64,000 nucleotides of DNA, taken from positions 62,001-126,000 of the forward strand of contig NZ_AFPJ01000004.1 in assembly GCF_000220505.1 (NCBI RefSeq). The letters are read 5' to 3'. Position 1 is the first letter of the stretch; every line of letters begins with the position of its first letter. The notes under the pieces are model-generated. The model worked only from the letters and a program-made list of their open reading frames with translations. It searched no databases and was not told where the DNA came from. The position numbers and the translations under genes are program-made. Shown here one piece after another: positions 25,703 to 35,726 of the stretch. This stretch comes from Microbulbifer agarilyticus S89 (lineage in GTDB: Bacteria > Pseudomonadota > Gammaproteobacteria > Pseudomonadales > Cellvibrionaceae).

Positions 25703-27037
25703 CTAGTGCATCTTGAGCCGCGGGCTTACGAAGCGGTTGGCCTGGCCGATGACGTACAGCAGCATGGCCTTGGGCCAGCCGTGTATTGCCGCCAGGTGCA
25801 TGCGATACAGGGAGCGGTAGGCAACGCCCGCCAATCTGCCTTCAATGGTGAGGCTGCCCTTCACCAGCCCGCCCATCAGGTTGCCGACGGCGTCGAACTT
25901 GGACAGGGAAACCAGCGAACCGCGATCTTTGTAAATGAAGGGTTGCAAAGTTGCCTCTTCGCCGTCGGCATCGCTACTGCTATCCGCTTCCACCAGTCGG
26001 ATCAGGTTTTCGCTGAGTGTCTTTGACATTTGTTGGGCGGACTGCGCACGTGGCGGCACTTTTACACCATGCCCGTCGACACAGCCGGCACAATCACCTA
26101 GGGCAAAGATCGCCGGGTCGGTGACACTGCGCAGGGTCGCTGCGACTTCTATCTGGTTCTGTCGGTTGAGTTGCAGGTCGTCCAGGTGCTGCAGGAAGTC
26201 CGGAGCTTTAACCCCAGCGGCCCACACGCGCATGGCTGCGGGAATTTCTTCTCCGTCCTTTGTCACAAAGCCAGAGCTGGTTGCTTCCGCGACCTGGGTA
26301 CTGGTGAGTACTCGTACGCCAATCTTGGTGAGTTCCTTTTCCGAGCTGTTACCCAGACGCGGCGGTAGTGCCGGTAGCAGGTGCGGGCCGGCCTCAATCA
26401 GGGTTACCTTGAGGTCGCCATTTTTGATACGACTGTAATGGCCCATCTCCTGTACCGAGTCCACCAGCTCCGCCGCCAGCTCCACGCCGGTGGCGCCGCC
26501 GCCGACAATGGCAATCTGCACCGACGCTACCACCTGACTGTCGAGTAGCAGGAATTGATCGAGCAGGCGACTGTGAAACTTTTGCGCCTGCGCAGCACTG
26601 TCGAGAAACTGGCAGTGTTTGCGCACACCTGGTGTATGGAAATCGTTGCTTTGGCTGCCGAGGGCGATTACCAGGTAGTCGTAGTCGAGTTTGCGTGCCG
26701 GCACCAGCGGTGCGCCATCGGCATTGTGCACTTCCGCCAGCTCCACCGTTTTGTTTTTTCGGTCGAGCGCTTTCAGGCTGCCCAGCTCGAACTGATAGCC
26801 ATGGGCACGGGCATGCACCTGATAGTTGAGGGCGTCGAGGCTTGAATCCAGCGCGCCAGTGGCAACCTGGTGCAGCAGTGGTTTCCAGATATGGGTGCGG
26901 TTTTTATCCACCAGCGTTATTTGTGCCGCCGGCGATTTTTTGCGGCGACCAAAACGACCGAAAGAGAAGTGGCGTCCAAGACTGGTGGCGAGCTGCAGTC
27001 CCCCGGCGCCGCCGCCAATAATGACGATTTTTTTCAT
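25703..27037 (-). CDS. ndh: Type II NADH:quinone dehydrogenase-like flavoprotein
   Basis: The 444-residue protein has two dinucleotide-binding motifs: FAD-binding VIIGGGAGGLQLA at the start and NADH-binding IAIVGGGATGVELAAEL near residue 170. FALGDCAGC marks the second FAD contact, and the C-terminal region ends with a membrane-binding amphipathic helix (YVIGQANRFVSPR). It would transfer electrons from NADH to quinone without pumping. A strong AGGAAAC precedes the start. Its neighbour upstream, the SelD fusion, has a related flavoprotein domain. Confidence 0.9.
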   Translation of the reverse strand: MKKIVIIGGGAGGLQLATSLGRHFSFGRFGRRKKSPAAQITLVDKNRTHIWKPLLHQVATGALDSSLDALNYQVHARAHGYQFELGSLKALDRKNKTVELAEVHNADGAPLVPARKLDYDYLVIALGSQSNDFHTPGVRKHCQFLDSAAQAQKFHSRLLDQFLLLDSQVVASVQIAIVGGGATGVELAAELVDSVQEMGHYSRIKNGDLKVTLIEAGPHLLPALPPRLGNSSEKELTKIGVRVLTSTQVAEATSSGFVTKDGEEIPAAMRVWAAGVKAPDFLQHLDDLQLNRQNQIEVAATLRSVTDPAIFALGDCAGCVDGHGVKVPPRAQSAQQMSKTLSENLIRLVEADSSSDADGEEATLQPFIYKDRGSLVSLSKFDAVGNLMGGLVKGSLTIEGRLAGVAYRSLYRMHLAAIHGWPKAMLLYVIGQANRFVSPRLKMH

Positions 27038-27325
27038 AACAGAGTTTCCTGTAGAGCGTATGTATTTTGGCTCTTCGCAGCGCTCTGTGTGACCCGATTT
27101 ATAATATTTTTACTGCACCGGCGCGCCCCGTGTGCACGATCGACAGGTGCATGGTCGAATAGAAAAGTCGCGACACATCTATCCAACCAGATACCAGCAG
27201 TATCCCTGTACGATTTGTGTTTGGCAATCAATGATTGGTTACACCAGAAATGGTCTCGGGTGAAAGGAAATTCCAGCCGTGGCGCTGGTGCAGGCGGGCG
27301 TATGCCCGCGCATGCAGAGTGGGAT

Positions 27326-29710
27326 TTACAGCGTTACGGCAGCGTGATTGGTTGCGAGCTGTTTCCAGTCACTGCCTTTTGCCAAATAGATGGGTTGGCT
27401 GATGGCGTGTGGGTGCGGGCCACTCTCCATGCCCAGCGTGTCCACAAAGCCGATAACGGCAGCGTGCCGCCACCCCGCTGCGTGCAGTGCAGAAATACAT
27501 TGATCCGCATGTTGCGCTGGCACAGCACCCAGCAGGCCACCACAAATTTGCGGATCTACCAGCATGGGTAGATGTGGTTTTCCTTGCCAGAAACCGGGGT
27601 TTTGTATCGCCCGGTAATTGCGTGCATTGTGTTGATGCAGGTAGGACAGTACCGCGTGTTCAGCGCAGTAGGTGGCGCCGGTTAAAAATGGCAGTGCATC
27701 GGCGAGAATACTCACGCCCAGGCTCGCGGCCTGTGCCGGGTGCATTGCATCACCAAGCGGCTGCGCGTGCCAGCGCAGTATTTCTACTACTTGCCCGAGC
27801 AGGCCCGCGCGATGCACGGGCGTCATGACACGCACGCGATTGCGCACAAAAATATTTGCTGCAGTCAGATTGCTTTGCAACATGGTATCCAGTGCCTGCT
27901 GCAGCCAGCGCGCCCGGGCCTTGCCCTGTGCTTGGGCAGCAAACAGTGCGCCGTTGCCCAGTGGTTTGGTGAGAATCAGGCAGTCGCCAGCGTGCACACG
28001 GCCGCGCCCTGTCAACAAACTGCGATTGCCACTGCCGTTGAGCGTCAGGCCGATTTGCGCCGCCGGGCCTTCGAGGAGCTGTCCCCCGGCAAGGGTACAG
28101 TCATACTGATTGAGTTCGCGCGCAGCGCCGTCGAGTATCAGTTGTAAATCGCGGCTGGCGAGGGCGGCGGAGGCATTGGGTAACTGGGTTGGCAGCGTGA
28201 CCAGTGCCTGGGCGGAAACGGGCTGAGCCTGCAGGGCGAACAGTGGCGAGAGGCTGTGTTGTGCTGCGAGGCGGCCAAATAGCCACGGGTCTTGTACCGG
28301 CGCACACAGCTGCTCGGCGTGTTGCACCAGCAATTTGTCATCGGGCACCTCGAGTGCGCTGGTGGTGGGCGTTAACGCGCTGCTGCGCGCGCACGCAAGA
28401 GCGTCTTCTTCACGGGTCTCTTTTGTGGTGGATTGGTTGGTGGTGGATTGCTTGGTGGCGGATTGCGCGAGCCGCGCCAGTGCCTGATCAAACAGGTCGC
28501 TCCCCAGTGCGCCATCCCCGAGCGTATTTTCGTCGACGGCACGGTGCACACTTGCAGCGCGACTGCGGACAAAACGGGATAGCGGTAAGTGATTGATCTG
28601 ATCCACGAAGTGGCGATCGGCACGGTCTTTGGCATGCCAGAATAGTGTGCTCGCCGCCGCCAGGCCCCGGTAAGCCGTGATCGCCTGCTGATCGCCACAG
28701 CTCAAGCGCTGCAGGAAGCGGCCCCGTGGGCGATAGCTTTTCAGTGATGCATCTTGCAGTGCTGCGCGCACATTGTGAAACAGGGTTGGCCCCTGCTGGC
28801 GCGCCGCCTGCGAGGATTTGGGCTGAGCAGCACTGGTCCCGGCCACATCCCCGGCAGCGAAAATGTGCGGGTGGCTGATGGAGCGCAGGTAGTCGTCCAC
28901 CTGGACAAACCCGCGCTGATCAATGGCCAGGCCCGCTTGTGCCAGCCACGGCGGTGCCGAGGACTCGGTACACAGCAAGACCTTATCGAGGGCGATAAAT
29001 CGCCCTTCATCGCTGTAGATTCCACGCGCGGTGATTTCTGTTACGCGCCAGTTGCTGTGCACCTGAATTTTTAAGCGCGCCATTTCCCGCGCGGCCAGGC
29101 GGCGCGCCAGCAACGGAAAATCGGCGGGAATTTTCTTTCCGGACTGCACCAGGTGCAATTCCACGCGGCCGCTATAGAGCGGCTCCTCCAGTGCGCAGGC
29201 GATCGCCATCGCCAATTCGCAGCCTCCTGCACCACCACCGATGATACCGAGCTTCAATGGCTGGTGTTTGCGATGTATCTGCTGCCTGAGCTGCTCCCAG
29301 TAGCGATAGAACTGCCCGATCGGCTTGACCGGCACCGCAAGCTCCGAACCGGGAATGTCATGACACGGCGACGCCCCCACCGCTAGGGAAAGGAAATCAA
29401 ACGCCAGGTCCGGACGGCCCAGTAACGACACCCGATTTTCCAGTGGATCAATATTGTGCGCGCACGCGTGAATGAAGCGTGCCCCGGCGGCCTGGCAAAG
29501 CCGCGGCAGGTCTATGTGGATATCGCTATGGCTGTAATGTCCGGCAATCAGGCCGGGCACCATGGGGGAATAGGGGCTTTGCACCTGGGGCGAGACAAGT
29601 GTCAGGCGCACGCCGGGCAGCGGTTGCTTCGCCCACTGCTGCAAAAGCACAAGGTGGCTGTGACCGCCGCCAATCAGTACCAGATCCTGACAGTGAGTTT
29701 GCTTGTGCAT
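27326..29710 (-). CDS. Fusion of NADH-dehydrogenase-like flavoprotein and degenerate SelD domain
   Basis: The N-terminal part (about 1-370) is an FAD/NAD oxidoreductase: LVLIGGGHSHLVLL, IIGGGAGGCELAMA and HIFAAGDVAG. The C-terminal part (about 395-790) follows selenophosphate synthetase (SelD/AIRS fold): DPWLFGRLAAQHSL, TLAGGQLLEGP, LILTKPLGNGALFA and VDPQICGGLLGAVP. The catalytic Cys/Sec motif is missing: where family members have CGGCGAK the sequence reads LGDGALGSDL. The Asp expected after LS is Pro (LSPLF), and the TDVTGFGLLGH loop is altered (MTPVHRAGLLGQ). So selenophosphate synthesis is unlikely. I start at 29710, which opens on MHKQTHCQDLVLIGGG; 29779 is an alternative. Confidence 0.85.
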   Translation of the reverse strand: MHKQTHCQDLVLIGGGHSHLVLLQQWAKQPLPGVRLTLVSPQVQSPYSPMVPGLIAGHYSHSDIHIDLPRLCQAAGARFIHACAHNIDPLENRVSLLGRPDLAFDFLSLAVGASPCHDIPGSELAVPVKPIGQFYRYWEQLRQQIHRKHQPLKLGIIGGGAGGCELAMAIACALEEPLYSGRVELHLVQSGKKIPADFPLLARRLAAREMARLKIQVHSNWRVTEITARGIYSDEGRFIALDKVLLCTESSAPPWLAQAGLAIDQRGFVQVDDYLRSISHPHIFAAGDVAGTSAAQPKSSQAARQQGPTLFHNVRAALQDASLKSYRPRGRFLQRLSCGDQQAITAYRGLAAASTLFWHAKDRADRHFVDQINHLPLSRFVRSRAASVHRAVDENTLGDGALGSDLFDQALARLAQSATKQSTTNQSTTKETREEDALACARSSALTPTTSALEVPDDKLLVQHAEQLCAPVQDPWLFGRLAAQHSLSPLFALQAQPVSAQALVTLPTQLPNASAALASRDLQLILDGAARELNQYDCTLAGGQLLEGPAAQIGLTLNGSGNRSLLTGRGRVHAGDCLILTKPLGNGALFAAQAQGKARARWLQQALDTMLQSNLTAANIFVRNRVRVMTPVHRAGLLGQVVEILRWHAQPLGDAMHPAQAASLGVSILADALPFLTGATYCAEHAVLSYLHQHNARNYRAIQNPGFWQGKPHLPMLVDPQICGGLLGAVPAQHADQCISALHAAGWRHAAVIGFVDTLGMESGPHPHAISQPIYLAKGSDWKQLATNHAAVTL
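28425..28469. repeat. Three 15-bp tandem units inside the fusion gene
   Basis: GTGGTGGATTGGTTG, GTGGTGGATTGCTTG and GTGGCGGATTGCGCG lie in a row and encode a Ser/Thr/Gln/Asn-rich linker (about residues 414-428) within the SelD-like part. Confidence 0.8.
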
Positions 29711-30062
29711 ATTTCCGGCGCGTCCCTGTTGCTTCCTGCGTGCTCGGTCACACATTGGCCTGTGTGCGCTGACCTGCAACCATTTGTGCCAATTTGGTTG
29801 AAATATAAACAGTGTAACGGGCGTTGGCGGAATAGCACGTTTTGTGGACTTTGCCGCGAAGCATTGGCCGCCGGATTTTTTGCGACACGCAGATCTGGCG
29901 TGTTACACGCAGAATAAAGTGGCAATAAATGCTTTTTTGGTTGCCCTGCGCGACATCCGCACGTGCCTGCCTGGTCTTTAATGTAAGGAGCCCGCAACTC
30001 CTCACCAGCATTCGCCAATAAATGGTGGGCATTGCGCTGAATTCTTTTTGCGCTGAGATTTG
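29711..30062. other. Divergent intergenic region, nothing specific seen
   Basis: The 352 bases separate the SelD-fusion gene (minus) from the DUF748 gene (plus) and must hold both promoters. I see AT-richer patches (for example ATATAAAC near 29803) but no convincing -35/-10 pair, hairpin or repeat. Confidence 0.5.
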
Positions 30063-33000
30063 ATGTCCAAAGCAACGTCCAGTTCACCACCCGTACCGCC
30101 GGCGCGGCAGCCTGCACGCAGAGGTCTACACCGACTGCTGTGGTCGCTGGTGATTTTGCTGGTGGTCATCGCAGTGTTGAATCTTTTTGTCTCCATTGTT
30201 ATTCCCGGCATGGTGCAGCGTTGGCTGCATGACCGGGGACTGGAAGCGCGCATTGATTATGTGAACGTATCGCTGCCGCGGCTCCAAGCGCACCTGCGCA
30301 ATGTAGAAATGCGCAATGAGTTTGAGCGTGGTTTTCGCGTTCGCGAAATGTCTCTTGGGCTCAGTTGGTGGCACCTGCTGCGCGGCAAAATCCGTGTGCG
30401 ACAGATGGAGTTGCACGGCGCCTATATGGATTTGGAATCCCACCCGGGGAAAATACATGGGCGCGTGTGGGAGATCGGTGGCTGGTGGCTCGATGAGGGG
30501 CCCAAACGACCAAAAAACTGGCGCCTGGAATGGGCCGATGCCACCGTGCACGACAGCGTAGTCTGCTATCTCCACCGCCCCCAGTGGACCAGCCCGACCT
30601 GTTTCCGCATTGGCAAGCTGGTGCTGAAGGAATTTTTTGTCAGCGCTTTTCGCGAGGCACAGGAGCCGCTGAATTTCGATATTGGCGCTGACGAGCTGGA
30701 GCTGGATAACCTGCTGGCGTGGGACGAGCGCGACGGCATGGTTTCCCAGTACAGCCTTGGTTACCAGCCCCCCACCGAGGGTGGGACGCAGCGGCCGGCT
30801 GCAGAGGAAAACCCGATCGTTGCACTGGTGCACTTGCATACCCAAGACGTGCATTTTGACCGGCCCGGCAATCATTTCACCATGGCGGATACCCACGCGC
30901 GCAAGTTTGCCGGCTGTTCACCTGCGCGCTGGGCCGAGGCGGTGCCGGCGCTGAATCAGATCAGCGGGCATTGCGGTAGCGCGCGACGACTAGACCTCGC
31001 GGAACGTGGACAGTTTTCATTTGGCAAACAGGGTGAAATATCCTGGCACCGACTGAGTGGGGAAGAGGTTCGCCTGCGCTATCAAAACCGCCAGCTGCCG
31101 AATTGGCGCGCCGAAACCATCACCATCAACAACTTCGACTTTGATCGTCCGGACAAAACGCTGGTATGGCAAAGTGGTAGTGCGCAGCGCTTCTCCTGGT
31201 GCCCGAGTGCCTGGCGCAACGCCGACCAGCATTACTGTGTGACCGCGGGAACTCTGGATCTGCCCCAGGCCACGCGCTTTGCCTGGCGCGACAGCTTTGG
31301 AATGGAAATTAATGACGGGGTGCTGTCTGGCGGTGAAATCGAGGACCTGGTCGGTACCGCCCCCCATCCGCAGCCACTGAAAATCAACGAGCTGCAGGTT
31401 GGCGTCTTGCAGTACCGCAACAAAACCCGTCGCCTTGGCCTGAGTGATACGTCTTTGGATGCGGCTGACGGCTGCTTGCCGGGGGTGCTGTGGGATACCC
31501 CCGACCAGTGCGTGAATCTCTCGCAGCTTGCTATTGGCGAAGACTTCTCCATGCAGTTCCCGCGCAAGCACGCGCGCAACGGCTGGCCTGCGCAAGCATG
31601 GGCCTTGGAGAGCGGGCCGTTTTCGCTGGCGCATGTGCAGTTCGAGCAAAGACGGCAGGCCGTCACGCAGGCAGCGGCCCAGCCGCGCCTGGGGGAGCGC
31701 GCCGAGTTAACCCAGTTGGCGTGGGCGCGGTTGCGGATTGCACCGGCTGACAGGGAGATCCTCGCCGACGATTTTTCACTGCAGTCGTTTGCCGGATGTG
31801 CACCCAATGGCTTGTTGCCGGACCGCCTGTCGCCGTTATGCACACGCCTGGTGGGGCTAGATGGAGCGGGTAGTTTTGTATTCCGCGCCGACTCGGCGGC
31901 CGGCGACGCAGATAACAAGAATGTCCCTGGGCAGCGTCAGGGCGAAGATGCCAGCCCCAGTTCGCCTTATGCCATTCTCGGGAAGCTGTCCCTGGATGAG
32001 CTGGTGCTCGACGACCATTTGGCGGCAACCAGTGACCAGCAGACGGGGCTGGTGCTGTCCCAGTTGCGCGTAGGACCAGGCTTGTTCAAACGAGGTAATG
32101 AATTGCTTGCGCCGGGTGAGTACTTTGCCGCCGGCGAGGAGTACTGGTGGGGAAACGAAGACAGCGTCTTTACCGCGACAGAAGTAATTGCCGATGACGA
32201 GGGTAGTGAAAAAGGCATAGTGCGAAGTACACCCCCGGCGAGCGGGAGTTCGACGCCGGGTCAGCCAGCCGCGACCAGTGAAGCCGCCGCTATCGGCAAA
32301 AACCTGCGCGCCATTAGCACGCAGGTGGAACTGGACGCGCTGGCGTTGGCAAGCCTACAGGGCTGCCTGCCCAAATCCTGGCAGCTGCTGGTCGCCGGGG
32401 AAAATAGCCAGGACGATGTAAAGGGCAGCGCGCCAGTTGGGCAGCGGACCCCGAGCTGTTTTGATATTCGCAATCTGCAGCAACAGCAGCCCCTGCATCT
32501 CGCCGTCGAACGTCGCACACGCATTTCCCGCGACAAGCAACCTGAAGGTAGTGCCTTCCGTTTCAAACTGGATGCGGCGGCACTCAACCTGGATCATGCG
32601 ATTGTCACCAGCGCGACGGGGGAATCGCTCCTGACTCTGGCCAGCCTGGCGCTGCCGCTGGCGGAAATTCGGCTGCAATCCCAGCCAGCCATGGCGCACT
32701 TCAAGCTGCCCGGGGCATCGCTTGCCGGTGCGGCCTTTTGCCTGGTGGCAGAGCGGTGTGTCGAGCTACAGGCGCTGGGCACCGGCGACACCTTCACGCT
32801 GAAATATTGGGGCGACCGCTTTTTTGCCGACCTGAACCAGCTTGCCCTGGAGCGTTTTTCGTTAGGCGGACACAGCGGTGAATTCACCGCGGACATCCGC
32901 GACCTGTCCAGCCTCTCCATGCGTGTGGACCTGCCTGCGGTCGCCTTCGCGCGGGCAGACTGGGAGTTCGATGCCCTGCAGGCATCGAGTATCAATATTT

Positions 33001-35690
33001 GTTGGCCCGACAAATCCGCTGTCGAGCGGGCTGCCGAGCGGGCTGCCAAGCGGGGGTTGCCCCAGTGTGTACGCAGTCGCGATCTCACATCCCGTGGCGA
33101 CGGAATCAGCATTGGGCAGGTGGCGCTGTACGGCAGCCAAACCGGTCCACCACAGCTGGAACTGGCGCAGTTGTCGATTGCCAATGTCGGTTTTGTGCAG
33201 ATGGGCGGGCGACGTTCTCTGGCACTTAACCTGACGGATGTGCGCCTAAATGCACTGCGCGGTTGCGGGCCGAAAGACTGGCTGGCGGCATCGCCGTCTG
33301 GTGGAGATCGCAGCACCTTGTGGGCCGGCTGCCTCGACTGGGGCGTGATCGCCCTGACCGGTGACAACCTGATTGCACTCACTGGCGCGGCGGGCGCAAG
33401 TAGCGGAAACGAGCGGTTGCGACTGGGGCCACTGCAGGCAAACCAATTGCGTGTGCTGCCGGCATTAAATCGGCCACCTTCGCTGGAGCTGGGGTATTTG
33501 CAATGGCGCGCGTTGGCATGGTCCGGTGGCGGGCGACTGAGGGTGGCGGACCTCGACGCACAGGGCGGGGCTGGTTGCCTGCCATTAGGGAGTGGCAAAG
33601 GTGCCAGCGCGAAAACCTGTATCCGCGTGGGTCGGTTGCAAATCCCCGGTGAGCAGACGCTGGTACTGGGCGAAGCAGATACCGCGTTGCGCAGTAGTGG
33701 GCATATCACCGTCAATGATTTCGTGTTGCTGCAGGGCGGGAGTCGGCGCCTGGGGTTCGATTATCTGGATGTCGACGGACTGGTTGTGTCCGCGGGTACT
33801 TTGGCGGTTGCCGAGGGGGAAATTACCGGCTTGAGCGGCTGCCTGCCGGAAATGCGTATTGGCGAAAAGCCTTTGGCGCCCTGCTTCGATGTGGGCACGA
33901 TTACTCTGCACAGCGGTCACCGGATGTCACTGAGCGACTTGCGCAATCCGCAGTCCATGCGAAATCTGCGCCATGTATCCGTGGACGGCTTGCGCATCAC
34001 GCAGGCGGGGTTTCCCGCGGGCCTGGCATCACCGCTATTGGCGGTGCAATCTCTGGAGGCGGATTTCCTGGGATTTGGCGAAGGGCAGTTAGTCAGTGAA
34101 AACCTGCGCCTCGGTGGGGTCGGTGGTTGCCTGCCAGAGGGGTATGTTCCCGGTGTGCGTTATTGCCTGGAGTTGCAGGACCTGAATGCGTCTGGCCGGT
34201 TCGACTTTGCTGCGCGCGCGCTGGTGCTGGATCGGGTGCAACTGCATCGTGCGGGCATCAATGACACCGGCGGAGTGCGGTTGCTGGAACTGGAGTTCGC
34301 CGAGGCACGCCAAGTTACCTACACCAAAAACCGCATGGGCTTCCTGTCTCTGGAAGTAGCCAACAGCAAGCTGTTCCAGCGCAGCCCGCGCGCGCCAGAA
34401 TTTGTGAACTTCCAGTGGAATACGCAGATCCAGCACCTGAGTGTCGCCCGCTTTGAGTATGAATCCGCAGAGAAGCACCTGGCGATTGACAGCATCAATG
34501 TGCTGAGGCCCAGGAGTATTTTGGCGCGCGGCATTGAGGGCGACCTGGGTGCCTGGGAGCGCTTTCGCAACCGTACTCCCGAGGCGGATCGTTACCAGTA
34601 CCAGCGCGGTGATATCGCCCGCAAGGCCAACCGTTTTCGTTACCGGATACGCGAAGTGTACGTCGACCAGGGGGCTTTTTTGTGGCTCGATGAAAGTGAG
34701 CGCTATCACGCAAAACTACCCATCCGGCACATCAATGTGTTGTTGCGTGGCGCGAGTAACTATTACCAAGATGCTGCGGCGACCCTGATATTGCGGGCCA
34801 GCCCCGGTGGTTTCAGTGAAATGCACCTGGCAGGCCATATCAATTTGCGCGAGAACAACCATTGGGATGGTGGCCTTCTGGGGTATGTTGAGGGCGCCAA
34901 TTTGATCCCGGCAACACCGTATATTGCGCGCCTGCTTGGCTACAAGATTTTGCAGGGGCAGCTGGATGCCGTGCTCAATCTATCAGTGCAAGATAACAAA
35001 CTCGATGCACTGGCCAACATGGGATTGGAAAAAATAAAAATACGTCGGGTAAAAGATACTGACCACCTCGAAGTGAAAAGAAGTTTTATCCCACTCAGTT
35101 TTGCCCTGGCCTTGCTCAAAGACGGTAACGGTGATGTGCAGATCAAAATGCCGGTCACCGGAGATCTATACGATCCCGACTTTAACTTTCAGTTTGTCTT
35201 TAGTGAGGTATTGCAGCGGGCGATTCTCGAATCGTTGTTTGCCTACTTTACCCCAATCGGTTTTTACAGCCTTGCCAAGCTGGCCTGGGATCGCTTCCGT
35301 GCGGAACGTTTTGACGACTTGTTGTTTGCGCCCGGCAGCGACCAGCTGAGTGGCGAAGCGCAGGCCGAGTTGAGCGGCATGGTCGAAACCTTGCGGGATA
35401 ACCCGAAAGCGCGGCCGGGTATCTGTGGCGTGGCGACGACCCAGGACTTGCGGATGATGTTCCCCCATGAGGCACAGGCGATGGCCGCCGCCCGCGAAAC
35501 CGCCCGTGAGTTCTTCCGCGATCCGCCCCGCGGTATGCGCGAAGAGCTACTGCAGCTGTCGAACCGCCGCAGCCGCAACGTCCAGCTGTTCCTGATCGAG
35601 GCCGGGCTCAGTCAGCAGGATTTCATCCAGTGTGCACCCGACTATATTGGTACGGACAGCAGCGATCCGCGCGTAGAATTTTCGAACTAG
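30063..35690 (+). CDS. Giant AsmA/DUF748-like envelope protein with cysteine-pair repeats
   Basis: The 1875-residue protein has a single N-terminal membrane helix (about 27-48, LLWSLVILLVVIAVLNLFVSI), then a very long beta-rich periplasmic part of the AsmA/DUF748 kind. The start resembles the family (IDYVNVSLPRLQAHLRNVEM). Near the C-terminus are a DUF748-like block (INLRENNHWDGGL...FIPLSFALALLKDGNGDVQIKMPV) and an OmpA-like tail (LFAPGSDQLSGEAQAEL). AsmA-like proteins form bridges for phospholipid transport between membranes. Unusually, about a dozen units carry a paired cysteine motif of the type GCLP-x(n)-C. The first ATG is at 30063. It is convergent with the photolyase gene. Confidence 0.85.
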   Translation: MSKATSSSPPVPPARQPARRGLHRLLWSLVILLVVIAVLNLFVSIVIPGMVQRWLHDRGLEARIDYVNVSLPRLQAHLRNVEMRNEFERGFRVREMSLGLSWWHLLRGKIRVRQMELHGAYMDLESHPGKIHGRVWEIGGWWLDEGPKRPKNWRLEWADATVHDSVVCYLHRPQWTSPTCFRIGKLVLKEFFVSAFREAQEPLNFDIGADELELDNLLAWDERDGMVSQYSLGYQPPTEGGTQRPAAEENPIVALVHLHTQDVHFDRPGNHFTMADTHARKFAGCSPARWAEAVPALNQISGHCGSARRLDLAERGQFSFGKQGEISWHRLSGEEVRLRYQNRQLPNWRAETITINNFDFDRPDKTLVWQSGSAQRFSWCPSAWRNADQHYCVTAGTLDLPQATRFAWRDSFGMEINDGVLSGGEIEDLVGTAPHPQPLKINELQVGVLQYRNKTRRLGLSDTSLDAADGCLPGVLWDTPDQCVNLSQLAIGEDFSMQFPRKHARNGWPAQAWALESGPFSLAHVQFEQRRQAVTQAAAQPRLGERAELTQLAWARLRIAPADREILADDFSLQSFAGCAPNGLLPDRLSPLCTRLVGLDGAGSFVFRADSAAGDADNKNVPGQRQGEDASPSSPYAILGKLSLDELVLDDHLAATSDQQTGLVLSQLRVGPGLFKRGNELLAPGEYFAAGEEYWWGNEDSVFTATEVIADDEGSEKGIVRSTPPASGSSTPGQPAATSEAAAIGKNLRAISTQVELDALALASLQGCLPKSWQLLVAGENSQDDVKGSAPVGQRTPSCFDIRNLQQQQPLHLAVERRTRISRDKQPEGSAFRFKLDAAALNLDHAIVTSATGESLLTLASLALPLAEIRLQSQPAMAHFKLPGASLAGAAFCLVAERCVELQALGTGDTFTLKYWGDRFFADLNQLALERFSLGGHSGEFTADIRDLSSLSMRVDLPAVAFARADWEFDALQASSINICWPDKSAVERAAERAAKRGLPQCVRSRDLTSRGDGISIGQVALYGSQTGPPQLELAQLSIANVGFVQMGGRRSLALNLTDVRLNALRGCGPKDWLAASPSGGDRSTLWAGCLDWGVIALTGDNLIALTGAAGASSGNERLRLGPLQANQLRVLPALNRPPSLELGYLQWRALAWSGGGRLRVADLDAQGGAGCLPLGSGKGASAKTCIRVGRLQIPGEQTLVLGEADTALRSSGHITVNDFVLLQGGSRRLGFDYLDVDGLVVSAGTLAVAEGEITGLSGCLPEMRIGEKPLAPCFDVGTITLHSGHRMSLSDLRNPQSMRNLRHVSVDGLRITQAGFPAGLASPLLAVQSLEADFLGFGEGQLVSENLRLGGVGGCLPEGYVPGVRYCLELQDLNASGRFDFAARALVLDRVQLHRAGINDTGGVRLLELEFAEARQVTYTKNRMGFLSLEVANSKLFQRSPRAPEFVNFQWNTQIQHLSVARFEYESAEKHLAIDSINVLRPRSILARGIEGDLGAWERFRNRTPEADRYQYQRGDIARKANRFRYRIREVYVDQGAFLWLDESERYHAKLPIRHINVLLRGASNYYQDAAATLILRASPGGFSEMHLAGHINLRENNHWDGGLLGYVEGANLIPATPYIARLLGYKILQGQLDAVLNLSVQDNKLDALANMGLEKIKIRRVKDTDHLEVKRSFIPLSFALALLKDGNGDVQIKMPVTGDLYDPDFNFQFVFSEVLQRAILESLFAYFTPIGFYSLAKLAWDRFRAERFDDLLFAPGSDQLSGEAQAELSGMVETLRDNPKARPGICGVATTQDLRMMFPHEAQAMAAARETAREFFRDPPRGMREELLQLSNRRSRNVQLFLIEAGLSQQDFIQCAPDYIGTDSSDPRVEFSN
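33018..33053. repeat. Three 12-bp tandem units inside the DUF748 gene
   Basis: GCTGTCGAGCGG, GCTGCCGAGCGG and GCTGCCAAGCGG follow each other and encode AVERAAERAAKR. They lie between the two cysteines of one pair and lengthen that loop in frame. Confidence 0.75.
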
Positions 35691-35726
35691 TTGCGACGCG
35701 GGTCACTTTGGCAGCCGGCGCAAGCG

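Noticed and set aside
28425..28469. CRISPR-like direct repeats
   Set aside because: Units are contiguous 15-mers without spacers and in frame within a gene; no CRISPR array is seen in the window.
27326..29710. Calling the fusion protein a functional selD
   Set aside because: The catalytic Cys/Sec and other active-site residues are replaced.
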